A stretch of 64,000 bases of DNA from Diploptera punctata (taxonomy: Eukaryota; Arthropoda; Insecta; Blattodea; Blaberidae): assembly GCA_030220185.1 (NCBI GenBank), contig JASPKZ010007286.1:1488001-1552000 (forward strand). Reading direction: 5' to 3'. The translations under genes were made by a program, and so were the position numbers. Shown here in pieces: positions 21,190-31,608 of this stretch. The notes beneath the pieces were generated by a model that saw only the letters and a list, made by a program, of their open reading frames with translations, was not told the origin of the DNA and searched no databases. Position 1 is the stretch's first letter. Every line of letters begins with the position of its first letter.

Positions 21190-22455
21190 AAGTATACTGA
21201 GTAGTTTAGAGTGATTTATCCCGCTGTTGTTAATGTCCTGTTGCTGAAAGGCAGGCGCTTCCCGAAGGAAATCGTGTCCTTATTTATAGTTGAGTATTGC
21301 GTGGTGATGTTTTCTATACGGCCCGTTACTTTGGGACTATTTTTTGATTGGTTGTCACTGGCGTAAGTCATAGGTTTTATTCTCGTGTTATATAATGCCG
21401 GGATCCAAATTTTATTAATCTTCATGGTTTCTTCTTTCTTGTTAAAGGAATTGTTTGTTTGTAAATTTCAATAGCCTCTCTGTGAAGTCTGGTGTAGTAA
21501 TGTTGTGTTTTGGACAAAACTTGCGTTTCTTCAAATTTTCTGGCATGTTTTTTGTTATTCACTAAATGTTCCGCTACAGACAATTTTTCAGTTTGTTTCA
21601 ACCTACAATTTCTCTTGTATTCTTGTACTCATCATCCGTTTTGTAGTTCCTATGTACACTTCACCACAAAGTAAAGTAGGCCTAATCCCACTACAGGCCT
21701 CAAGAGGCCCTTCGGGTGGTAGGAGGTTAAGGCTCCCACTTTTTCTGGACAATCGGCACTTGATGTCAGCCGGGTTGTCAACCCTGCGTGACGGCCGCCT
21801 TTACCCCCAGAACAAGCGTCTGGTACTCATTTCCGTTAGAGGCTGAGTCGACCCCAGGGTCATAGTGCCGCCAGAAGTTTTGGGTCAGTTTAAAAATCCT
21901 GACTCCACCGGGACTTGAACCCTCGACCTTCTGGCTTGTAGCGCAGTGCCTTAACCACTACGCTACGGCGTGCCCCTACTACATGGAATATGATGTATAC
22001 CAGCAGTACTTAAAGGTTTTCGTTTATCTTTTGCTGGGTTTAATGCATTGCTAATTTTATATGTAGGCTTGTAGATATTCTGGATCCTATTTTCTTTTTC
22101 AGAATTCGTCCTATTTTGTCTGTTATAGGTTTAACATAAGGTAGAAAAACCTTACCTTTGATTTTTTTCATAGTTCTGTTGTTTTTAGGATTTACTGCAC
22201 GGTTGAAATCAATTTTACTATATCCGTTTTCTTGGAAGGCTGTTTTAAGATGATTAATTTCTGCTTGAAGATATTGTCGTTCAGAAATCCTGTTTGCCCG
22301 GTCAACCAGAGCCAAATTTTTGCCTAGGAATAAGATTTGACTGCTTGTTTAGGTACCTGCCTGTATGAGTAATTTTCCTGTTAACTCTGTGTCCAAGTGT
22401 CATATCTTTGTTTCGTAGGGCCTATTACTAAAACATCCAAAAAACGGTAATCTGT
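21190..22455 (-). pseudogene. Penelope-like element (PLE): RT C-terminus, linker and GIY-YIG remnant
   Basis: Minus strand, in order. FLDVL-like and HTGRYL-like pieces (22330-22455) correspond to the region after the RT catalytic core. LALVDRANRISERQYLQAEI, then LKTAFQENGYSKIDFNRAV and KVFLPYVKPITDKIGRILKK (22040-22325), form the PLE linker. PLSTAGIHHIPC (21977-22035) and GEVYIGT (21645-21670) are the halves of the GIY-YIG endonuclease start. SVAEHLVNNKKHARKFEETQ and REAIEIYK (21450-21590) are its later helices. The tail is YASDNQSKNSPKVTG. The two GIY-YIG halves are split by SINE-C. Stops and frameshifts are present. PLEs pair an RT with a GIY-YIG nuclease; this copy is dead. Confidence 0.8.
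21671..21976 (-). repeat. SINE-C inserted into the PLE GIY-YIG domain
   Basis: Minus strand, full SINE-C: tRNA-like head ggggcacgccgtagcgtagt with B-box gggttcaagtcccgg and body ggcggccgtcacgcaggg to the aaagtaaag tail. It sits between the codons for HHIPC and GEVYIG. Confidence 0.88.
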
Positions 22456-22457
22456 TT

Positions 22458-22615
22458 TCGACATTTCTGCTATTCTCTCCTGGCATGGCGTACTTTTAAC
22501 CAACTTCTGAGGTTGGGCGCCTGGAAGGCGGGGTTACGCTGGCCTGATGATATGAGAGTTGAAAATGATGGTAATAATGCGCCAGGAGAGACCTTAAACT
22601 AAACTTAAGCCAATT
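22458..22615 (-). repeat. SINE-E fragment
   Basis: The minus strand matches the SINE-E body (ccaggagaga, agaagttggtt, ccgccttccaggcgccc). The tRNA head is lacking. It abuts the PLE remnant. Confidence 0.72.
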
Positions 22616-22631
22616 AGGCGAATATGATATT

Positions 22632-23336
22632 TAATCAATTGAGTTGGTGTTTACTTGATGAAAATACATATTTATTAATTAAATAAAAATAAAACGTAGT
22701 TTTATTTGATTTTCAAATTTATTATATAATTCAGTGACAGCTGTTTCGGTACACTGTACCTTCTTCAGACATGTTAACAAATTATGAATTGTGTTCCAAC
22801 TGATCTAAGCAACAATACAACAATATTTATTTAATTTTTTTAATTTAACAAAGGAGATTCATTCAAATCAAGTTGAGAATTTAACAGTTTTTTACTACTT
22901 TTAAACTTATTAATTTCTACAGCCTCCAAAAGATCTAACTTCTTACCCTTATCACAAATATGTAAAATTTCAAAATTTGGATCGAAACAATGATTAAATT
23001 GGAATAGGTGGTTAGCATAGTTTGAATTTTCTAAATTTCTGTTATATGCTCTCATAATAAGGGTAAGAAGTTAGATCTTTTGGAGGCTGTAGAAATTAAT
23101 AAGTTTAAAAGTAGTAAAAAACTGTTAAATTCTCAACTTGATTTGAATGAATCCCCTTTGTTAAATTAAAAATTTAAATAAATATTGTTGTATCTGTTGC
23201 TTAGATCAGTTGGAACACAATTCATAATTTGTTAACATGTCTGAAGAAGGTAACAGTGTACCGAAACAGCTGTCACTGAATTATATAATAAATATGAAAA
23301 TCAAATAAAACTACGTTTTATTTTTATTTAATTAAT
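22632..23336 (-). mobile_element. Foldback element W1 with hammerhead-like motifs, 12-bp TSD
   Basis: Two arms of about 300 bp (22673-23055 and 23056-23330) are near-perfect inverted complements. Each arm has CTGAAGA, one extra A, helix II (ggtac/gtacc), GAAA and the 8-nt palindrome acagctgt, then C. In the right arm the core is 23241-23247 and GAAA 23263-23266. An asymmetric tail (aatcaattgagttggtgttt) extends the left side only. The flanks gaatatgatatt at 22620-22631 and 23337-23348 are a TSD. It has no long ORF: 22840-23055 is only the arm read through. Inferred to be derived from PLE terminal repeats. Confidence 0.75.
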
Positions 23337-23348
23337 GAATATGATATT

Positions 23349-23533
23349 GATGATAATGATGGCCATATGGTATTCGCGGACCGTTTGGGCCTTAAAGTTT
23401 ACTGATATTTATCTTACAGGTGAGGAAAAACCCCGAAAATAATCCACACCCAGGAAATCTTGTCACGACCGGGGATCGAACCCGGGTCCGCTGCGTGATG
23501 AGGCAGAACGCTGCCTCGAGACCACTGCGTGGA
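23349..23533 (-). repeat. SINE-A copy 4, head half
   Basis: Minus strand, tRNA-like head and body to the GAT repeat. The 3' third is missing where it meets the TSD of foldback W1. Confidence 0.85.
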
Positions 23534-23534
23534 C

Positions 23535-23766
23535 CCATTATTATATGTAAAGATAGCGTTTTTACGAGATTTAGGCCTATACAGCATCAATATGACAACT
23601 TAGTAGCTAATTTAATTTTAAAATATTACAATCAGATATGGTTAAGATAACGATTAAATTATGATGGATTGTTTCATTTTAACCAAATTACTACCTTAGA
23701 GTAATCTGCTACTATTTCAGTCGTATGATCTCTTTGGAGCTGTCGTGTCATGGATTTATATTAATA
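23535..23766. other. Unique AT-rich stretch
   Basis: Nothing recognised. Confidence 0.35.
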
Positions 23767-24935
23767 TACTAGCTAATACCCGGCGTGCGCTGCTACTCCT
23801 AAATAAATATTAATGTGTTTTTACCACCAGCCGTGCACTGTTCGGAAATCTGCTTATCCCCATATCCTTGGCATCAATGAAAGACAAAAATGGTTATTGT
23901 GAGTTATCCGTAGAAGAAAAACATATGCTGTCGCGGAATTTTTTGTAGGGTTTTTTTTTTAGATGTTCAATTCTTTGTACATTAATTTGGTGTATTTGTT
24001 ATGGTTTAGGCAGCGTAAGGCATTTAAGCGTCAAAATAGGGACTTTATTTCGCGTTTTTCATTATAAAGGTTGATTTTTAGGGGCGAAGGGATTGAGTAT
24101 TACAAGTCTCTTATAGCCTCCTGAACATTTTTCAAAAAGCTCCATCTCAATCAGATTAACAGTAACTTATAGCAGAGCACGCTTGTCCGGGAATCGACGT
24201 ATCCCGATCTTCTTGGCATCAATGAAAAACAAAAATGTTTATTATGAGTTATCCGTAAAAGATAAACATATGCTGTCGCGGACTTTTTTGTAGACTTTTT
24301 TTTTGGATGTTCAATTCTTTGTACATTAATTTGGTGTATTTGTTATGGTTTAGGTAGCGTAAGCCATTTAAGCGTCAAAATAGGGACTTTATTTCACGTT
24401 TTTCACTATAAAGGGTAATTTTTAGGGGCGAAGGGATTGAGTATTACAAGTCTCTTATAGCCTATGTTCATCCCTGGAATCTCCTGAACATTTTTCAAAA
24501 AGCCCCATCTCAATCGGATGAACAGTATGGCAGAGCACGCTTGTCCGGGAATCGACGTATCCCGATCTTCTTGGCATCAATGAAAAACAAAAATGTTTAT
24601 TGTGAGCTATCCGTAAAAGATATATGCTGTCGCGGACTTTTTTGTAGAGTTTTTTTGAGATGTTCGATTCTTTGTACATTAATTTGGTGTATTTGTTATG
24701 GTTTAGGCAGCGTAAAGCCATTTAAGCGTCAAAATCGGGTCTTTATTTCACGTTTTTCACTACAAAGGATGATTTTTAGGGGTGAAGAAGGGATTGAATA
24801 TCATAACTCTCTTATAGTCTATGATCACCCCGGGAATCTTCTGAACATTTTGCAAAAAACCCCATCAAAATCGGATCAACGGTATGGCCGCGCATAAAAT
24901 ACGAACAAACAAACCAACATTAATTTTTATATATA
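23767..24935 (+). repeat. Family F repeat, copy 3, with internal tandem duplication
   Basis: After the actagctaataccc start, the usually single 3' body (gctgtcgcggac ... cggatcaacggtatgg) appears three times in tandem at a spacing of about 340-360 bp, with a junction gcacgcttgtccgggaatcg repeated at 24178 and 24537. This differs from copies 1, 2 and 4. A 118-codon frame is open in the last unit (24541-24897). Confidence 0.85.
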
Positions 24936-25074
24936 ATTATATATAAGATAACATGTCTACACTATATACTAAATAATTAATAATTTTAATTAAATATTGT
25001 TTGAAGTATCTGAAATGAACAATATCTGCGAAAGAAAACTGTGAGGAATAAATAGTGATCTTCTTCTTTCTTTC

Positions 25075-25265
25075 ATGTGATAGACCTAGTGGTCTGTTAC
25101 GGTCTCAATCCAACGTTTGAAGGGTCTGCCCAAAGATCTCTTGCCTTGTGGCTGGTAATTTAAGATCTGACGTGGTATTCTTGTTCTGCTCATTCTTCGT
25201 ACATGAGATTTCCAGTTGTTTCTGTATTTTTGTACATATTCCATGACTGATTCTGTTTGTAATTC
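25075..25265 (-). pseudogene. RTE-H: LINE C-terminal remnant, copy 1
   Basis: The minus strand encodes ESVMEYVQKYRNNWKSHVRR followed by MSRTRIPRQILNYQPQGKRS and LGRPFKRWIET. This is the typical RTE-type ending. A second copy is at 59355-59590. Confidence 0.75.
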
Positions 25266-25298
25266 TCATGGAACAATTATATGTGAATTAAATAAAAA

Positions 25299-26095
25299 CA
25301 AATAATAGTTTTAAAAAACTAAAAGAACACGCTTTATTAGAAAACAGAACTTAAAAAAATAAAAAATAATTTTAATTTCCAACACGCTTGGGATAAATAA
25401 TTTTACCATCAAAAGCGTGGGGTGCTCTTTATCAATTAATATATTTGATAATAAACAGATATTGGTAAAAGTAAAGTCTATAAGAAGAAAATGTAAAAAT
25501 CATAAAGAGCACCCCACGCTTTTGATGATAAAATTATTTATCCCAAGCGTGTTGGAAATTAAAATTATTTTTCATTTTTTTAAGTTCGGTTTTCTAATAA
25601 AGCGTGTTCTTTTAGTTTTTTAAAACTATTATTTATTTTTTAGTTTTTAGTTTTAATATTTTACAGAATAAGATAAAAATGTAAATATCTTTAAATCGAT
25701 ACTATTGTAGTATGAGCTAAAAGTAATACTCTTCTAAAAAAAATCTCCCAACCGGATTTGGACCAGCGACCTATGGATTACTGAAATTATATTTCTCTAG
25801 AGTTCACTGCTCTACCAACTGAGCTCTTACAATGATTGACTAAAAACTCGACAAGTCCGCAACCTATTATACCAGTTTTCATTTTTTTTTCTTCTGATGA
25901 TTCTGGCCATGATTTTAGAAACAAAATATGAAATTATTGTATTGTCACGGGTCTTTTACAAGTATACAAAGTTTCAAGTCGATCCAATGATTTTAAGTGG
26001 GTGAAAATCGAGTTGAAAGATTCCGTTACATAGATAGATAGATAGATATATAGATAGATACAGGTCAAGCTAATATAAAGCGTGTAAAAAAGCTA
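25299..26095 (+). repeat. Family X element, copy 1: foldback plus tRNA-like segment
   Basis: Arms 25300-25432 and 25498-25635 are inverted complements (aaataatagttttaaaaaac ... aaaagcgtggggtgctcttt) around a 65-bp spacer. Beyond the right arm, the minus strand carries a tRNA-like segment (gagctcagttggtagagcag ... tccaaatccggttggga) at 25745-25832. A block with GATA repeats at 26032-26060 and a second acacgctttat motif near the end follows. The same parts occur in inverse orientation at 32766-33585. Class unknown. Confidence 0.75.
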
Positions 26096-26099
26096 GTAA

Positions 26100-26424
26100 T
26101 AACGAAAAAATTATAAAAGTGTCATAGAAACAGAAATGTCAGTAGAAAGTGAGAGAGAGTAGAAATAACTGCTGTTCTTGTCTCTGTGAATTTAATTTCC
26201 CTCACGCAAAATTTCATTCATGTTTGCAGACAATTAGAAAATTATTCAGATGTTATTCAACACAACAGTGTGTTTCCTACAAACGTTCCACGCAACCTAA
26301 TTAAACATTTTTTTTACATATCTATGAAAGTCATAGAAAACTATAAATTAATTCAAATATCCCCAAGCTATTTGTAAGTTCTGATTGGGTTTCTACCGTA
26401 ATTTCAAGACACTTTAGAATGTTT
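26100..26424. other. Unique AT-rich stretch
   Basis: No gene or recognised repeat. Confidence 0.35.
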
Positions 26425-26437
26425 ATATTCGATTGGT

Positions 26438-26756
26438 CCACCGCTGTGGTCTCGAGGTAGCGTGCTGCCTTCTCACGCAGCGGGCCTGGGTTCGACCCCG
26501 GTCGGCACAGTTTTTCTGGGTGAGGTTTTTATCGGGGTTTTTCCTCACCTGTAAGATAAATGTCAGGAAAACTCTAAGGCCCAAACGGTCCCCGAAATCA
26601 TATGGCTATCATCATCATCATCATCCTTCACCGGTGTGGAAAGCAATGGGAAGCTACCACACCTATAATTTCCTAGCAAAGCTGCAAGCATAGCATGAAA
26701 ATGCTATGATTGCAGTGAAGGATCCGCCCTAGGGCAGAATTACTATGGATGGATGG
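26438..26756 (+). repeat. SINE-A copy 5, 13-bp TSD
   Basis: Full-length, starting ccaccgctgtggtctcgagg and ending with a (GGAT) run. The TSD atattcgattggt lies at 26425-26437 and 26757-26769. Confidence 0.93.
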
Positions 26757-26950
26757 ATATTCGATTGGTGTATATATATTGCAGTTTTTTTTTCAATTAG
26801 GCCAACTTTAACAAGAGCCGAGACCGAAGCTCGAAAAAATGTATTTTATACAAACAAGCATTGCATTGGATTTAAAGGAAGAAGAGGGGAGAAAATACAC
26901 ACACACGTGTTTGTGTGTGTTTATATGTATATATAGCAATCATCATTGAG

Positions 26951-27292
26951 TCCACCGCTGTGGTCTCGAGGTAGCGTGCTGCCTTGTCACGCAGCGGGCC
27001 CGGGTTCGATCCCCGGTCGGGGCAGTTTTTCTGGGTGAGGTTTTTATCGGGGTTTTTCCTCACCTGTAAGACAAATGTCAGGAAAACTTTAAGGCCCAAA
27101 TGATCACCGAAATCATATGGCCATCATTATCATCATCACCCTTATCATTATCATCTTCATCATCATCATCCTTCACCGGTGTGGAAAGCAACGGGAAGCT
27201 ACCACACCTACAATTCCCTAGTAAAGCTGCAAGCATGGAAATGCTATGATTGCAGTGAAGGACCTGCCTTCGGGCAGAATTACTATGGATGG
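26951..27292 (+). repeat. SINE-A copy 6, 12-bp TSD
   Basis: Full-length and close to consensus, with an A-box-like ggtagcgtgctgcc and B-box gggttcgatccccgg. The TSD atcatcattgag lies at 26939-26950 and 27293-27304. Best reference copy of SINE-A. Confidence 0.95.
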
Positions 27293-27304
27293 ATCATCAT
27301 TGAG

Positions 27305-27545
27305 CATTCAAAGATTTAGGCTATCATTTGCCTGTTGTGCCCTCAGAATTTGTCAGTCACATCAATGCCTGTCACAATCATCTATTACCATTTGAAATTT
27401 ATTGCATATTCAAATTACTTTTTATATTCTATTTAGACGTACTCTTTAAAAAGAGAGAGAAAGAGAGAATTAGTCACAAATGTACCCAGGTTCTGAGATT
27501 CCGAACTTCACATGCCCAACCTCTGCAAACAGATTATATCTACAT
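27305..27545. other. Unique stretch
   Basis: Nothing recognised apart from a short purine run near 27450. Confidence 0.35.
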
Positions 27546-27551
27546 GACCAT

Positions 27552-27957
27552 TGGCTAGAGAACCAAGGGTCCCGGGTTCAAGTCCCGGTCTGAGCGTATA
27601 ATTTTTCTCTTCAAATATGATTTATCCATCATTGAGATGTACGAAATCAATAATAATAACATGGAAAAAGCCGTATTGGCTGTAATGTATAATTCCCAAA
27701 TATGTCTTCTTAATAAAGGAGCCGCCATTTGCAGGATGGAAGCGTGGCTTCATAGCGGTTGGTGGACGGGAGTTACAATGTATATAGAGAAGGATTTGCG
27801 TTTAGATCGGTACTTACTCAGGTAGCTCAGTTGGTAGAGCACTTGGTCTAGAGAACCAAGGGTCCCGGGTTCAAGTCCCGGTCTGAGCGTATAATTTTTT
27901 TCTCTTCAAATATGATTTATCCATCATTGAGATGTACGAAATCAATAATAATAACAT
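27552..27957 (+). repeat. Tandem pair of a tRNA-like repeat
   Basis: A unit of about 110 bp starting ctagagaaccaagggtcccg occurs at 27552-27662 and again at 27847-27957. The second has more of its tRNA-like head (ggtagctcagttggtagagc at 27826-27845). It folds as a D arm, an anticodon arm (cttggt/accaag, loop ctagaga) and a T arm (ccggg/cccgg around ttcaagt). The 1-72 pair is A-C and both copies share the flank gtataattttt, so this is a tRNA-derived repeat rather than a functional tRNA gene. Confidence 0.7.
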
Positions 27958-28467
27958 TGGCTGCAATAATGCCTATTATTATATTCTAGGCTCTTATAAG
28001 CTTGATGAGTGTGAAATGCAGACACTTTGAGTTAATTGTTTACATCGACTATTTAACTCACGCCCCAAAAGGGAGTCAATGACCAATCACATTTCAGTTA
28101 TTTTTTATTTACAACCAATCACACATGTTTCGCCTCGAATTTATCAACGGAAGTTTATCACATTAAAGAAAGCTCCTCCTTTTTAACGTTCTGAATAGGT
28201 CATAGTATTATTTTGCAGTGACTGACCCTCTGAGAAATATGGCTACCAGATTGTATATATAGTGCATGAATGTCAGTAGGTAGCGCATGCGGGAGATAAT
28301 ATAAAAACATTTGTAGCAATTGATTATACCACCAAAAAACGAAACCACTGTTTGTACTTTGTTAAACGAATTATTTTCCAGTAAATGACGTTGCAGAAAA
28401 TATAATTGACATATTTACATCATAGGACATCAGGAATTAATTAATATGTATAATGTTGCTTATAAAT

Positions 28468-29658
28468 AAATGCGTGCTATTATGCATTGCAGAGACTCTT
28501 GATGTCCCAACTCCTTTAAAAAATGTTAAACTGAAAATATATAAAACTATTATTCTACCTGTTATATTATATGGATGCGAAACATGGACTCTTACTTTAA
28601 GGGAGGAAAGGAGATTACATGTATTTGAGAATAAAGTACTTAGGAAAATTTTTGGACCAAAGAGAGATGAAGAGACAGGTGAATGGAGAAGACTACATAA
28701 CAATGAACTACATGGTCTTTATAGGAAGCCAGGTATAAAGCACTGCCGTTATCACCTCTACGCTGATGATCTCCAAATTTACCTACATTCACCTCCTCAT
28801 TCTCTCTATAACAGCTTGACAAAAATGAATGACGATCTCATATCCATCTTTAACTGGTCTTCAAGTATCGGTCTAAATCTAAATCCTAACAAGTCACAAG
28901 TAATTCTAATGGGACAACAAAGATCTGCTTACAACCTTTGACATATCTACACTACCAAACATTACTATAAATAATATAATTATCCCTTATTCTTCTTCAG
29001 TAATAGATCTTGGACTACATCTAGACGCAAATTTAACCTGGCAAACACAAGTGAAACACATATGTAAAAAGACTTTCTCCATCTTACATTATCTTAGACG
29101 TTTTAAAGAATTTTCTCCCAGTTTCGTTAAAACAAATCCTTGTGCAGAATCTTGTGTTACCACACTTCGATTATTGTGACATTATATATAATGATCTAAA
29201 CTATGACTTGTCGCAAAGACTGCAGCGTGTTCATAATGCTTGCGTTCGATTCATTTCAATATCCGCCGTTATGACCATATTTCCGAACACTTTAATAACC
29301 TCTCTTGGCTCCGTCTTACTGACAGACGTAAATTGCACTCTCTTTCACTACTTTTCAAGCTTCTGAATTCCTACATCCCTACTTACCTGGCGTCATGATT
29401 TGAGAAGTTATTCTCTTACCACAATATTGACACTAGATCACAAGATAGCAGTCTGCTAACAATTCCTCTTCATAGCACTTCCTCCTATTCTACTTCCTTC
29501 ACAGTAGCCTCTGCCCGCTCCTGGAATCTCCTTCCTCAAGATATCAGGGGTTGCCGCACACTTGGTGCCTTTAAGTCACGCTTATACAGTTACCTGTTGT
29601 CTAATAATTAATTTTTCTCTATTTATTTAATGTTATACTATGTCATTAATCTTTTCCT

Positions 29659-29699
<41 letters not shown>

Positions 29700-30216
29700 A
29701 TATATATTTAATTCGTTAAATTTAGAGTAAATCAAAATACATTATAAATATTAATTGTATTGTATTCATAACTTGTAATCGTTTATATATATATATATAT
29801 TGTAATTTAGATTTAAGACTATTTTTTGTTTGTATTTTTTTAAACCTGGTTGAGTGGTAGACAAGGCCTTAAGGCCTTAACTCTGCCAGGTAAAATAAAG
29901 CTATTATTATTATTATTATTATTATTATATTATTATTATATTATTAAGAACAGTAAAGTCCGATGGGCAGGACATGTTGCACGTATGGGGAACGAAAGAC
30001 TTGCATGGAAGCTTCTTGTAGGAAAGTCAGAGGGAAAACGCCCAGTTGGTAGACCAAGAATGAGGTGGGAGAATAACATTAACTATGATTTGAGGGAAGT
30101 AGATTATACAGGGAATGATTGGAAAGCATTAGCTCAGGATAGGGATGTATGGAGAGCTTATGTCCGCGCGGCCATGAACCTACGGGTTCGATAGTGCCAG
30201 TGAGTAAGTAAGTAAG
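28468..30216 (+). pseudogene. RTE-A copy 7, 17-bp TSD, split by LINE-J
   Basis: The 5' piece (28468-28734) encodes ACYYALQRLLM-type sequence through RLHNNELHGLYRKPGI. The 3' piece (29941-30216) starts at the RTVKSRRLRW region and runs to AYVRAAMNLRVR and an (AAGT)n tail. The TSD taatgttgcttataaat is at 28451-28467 and 30217-30233, inside the M array. LINE-J entered at an ATAATA target within the coding region. Confidence 0.93.
28735..29940 (+). pseudogene. LINE-J copy 2, 5'-truncated at the YADD box
   Basis: Begins [20 protein letters not shown], directly fused in frame to the RTE-A piece. It continues [18 protein letters not shown], then is frameshifted, with [20 protein letters not shown] and the ARSWNLLPQDIRGC end in other frames. 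The 3' UTR has AT tracts (29661-29695 and about 29784-29801), aaggccttaactctgccagg and (ATT)n at 29900-29945. Highly similar to copy 1 at 5611-7091. Confidence 0.9.
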
Positions 30217-31374
30217 TAATGTTGCTTATAAATTTCTCCACTATGGTGCATTCTTATAATATTGAGATCCTTTTGGCAATAGATAATATGATCTGGTTCC
30301 AGTGATGAACAAAAGAAGCAAATGAAGCGTACCAATCGTTTCTCATTTGTTTTCAAACATCGCCGTTTACATTAAATATATAAATATTTTAAAATAACTA
30401 TAGTTTAATAATGATTTGTGAGTAAACAGCTTAATTTTATTCGTTAAATAGTCCTAACAAATGCCACTCTTGATTTCTAAATTCTCTAGATAAATTTACT
30501 CCTCACTTTGTGAGTCTTGAATTTATCGATAATTTGGAAATCACTCGTGGCATTACTTATGACTATTTAACTCATGAACCAAATGGGAGTCAATGACCAA
30601 TCACGTTTCAATGATTTTTTATTTACAACCAATCACAGTCGTGTTTCGCCTAGAATTTACCAACTAAAGTTTATCATAATAACGAAAGCACCTCCTTTTT
30701 AACATTCTGAATAGGTAATAGCATTATTTTGCAGTGACTAAAATACGGCTACCAGATTGTATATATAGTGCATGAATGTCAACACATAGCGCATGCGGGA
30801 GTTAATATAAAAACATTTGTAGCAATTGATTATACCAAAAAAATATACCAATCTTTGCACATTCTTAAATGTATTTTTTCCCACAAAAATATAATTGTCA
30901 TATTTGCATCATAGGACATCAGAAATGAATTAACAACAGTTTGACGTGTTTCATTTTTTCTCCACTAGGGTGCATTCTTACAATATTGCTTTCCTTTGGC
31001 AATAAATAATATGATCTGATTGCAGTGATGAACAAAAGAAGCAAATGAAGTATATCGTTTCTCATTTGTTTTCAAACATTGCCATTTACATTAAATATAT
31101 AAATATTTTAAAATAACTATATTTAAATAATGATTTGTGAGTAAACAGCTTAATTTTATTCGTTAAATAGTCCTGACAAATGCCACTCTTGATTTCCAAT
31201 TTATCGATAATTTGGAAATCACTCGTAACATTACTTATGAAAAATGCAACAAAATAACAGTGAAAATACTTCGAAAGCGGACTGAGGGAAGCATTGTAAT
31301 TTATAGATAGCTAGATGATCGGTTGATTAATGTCTTTGACATCGCCCGATTCCCAATAGCCAATTTTGTCGATC

Positions 31375-31548
31375 CATCCAATCTCCTGGCTGTAGATGTT
31401 TCTCCTTCATGTATACACATATCCCCTGATTCCAGGAGGTTTTAGAATATATATTTATTTAGAATATATTTATTTAGCGTCTTGGAGTGGTTTTGGGTCT
31501 TCCTCTGCCTCGTCTTCCTTCAGGCTGTGTAACTTTTAAGCCGTAACT
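31375..31548 (-). pseudogene. Possible RTE-like LINE 3' fragment
   Basis: The minus strand at about 31490-31545 encodes PEGRRGRGRPKTTPR, resembling the GRGRPKTT motif at the end of some RTE-type ORFs. The rest is too degraded to assign. Confidence 0.4.
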
Positions 31549-31608
31549 AGAGTAATTTTAGGTTTTAACCGTTAAGGGTTAAGTTAATATAAGCTTTTTA
31601 AACCTTTT

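Larger units (their letters stand above)
28010..31370 (+). repeat. Family M tandem array, split by RTE-A/LINE-J
   Basis: Two alternating blocks. One runs tttctccactatggtgcatt ... atttggaaatcactcgtggc (30233-30560 and 30958-31250). The other runs tatttaactca ... agggagtcaatgaccaatca ... tagcgcatgcgggag ... catcataggacatcag (28043-28440 and 30566-30935). The repeat period is about 724 bp at 30237 versus 30961, and similar across the LINE once the LINE is removed. No coding potential. Other M sequence is at 17690 and, inverted, at 45920-47145. Confidence 0.85.

Noticed and set aside
27820..27893. Functional tRNA gene
   Set aside because: The acceptor stem has an A-C mismatch at 1-72, the anticodon stem-loop is not standard, and the sequence is part of a longer tandem repeat.
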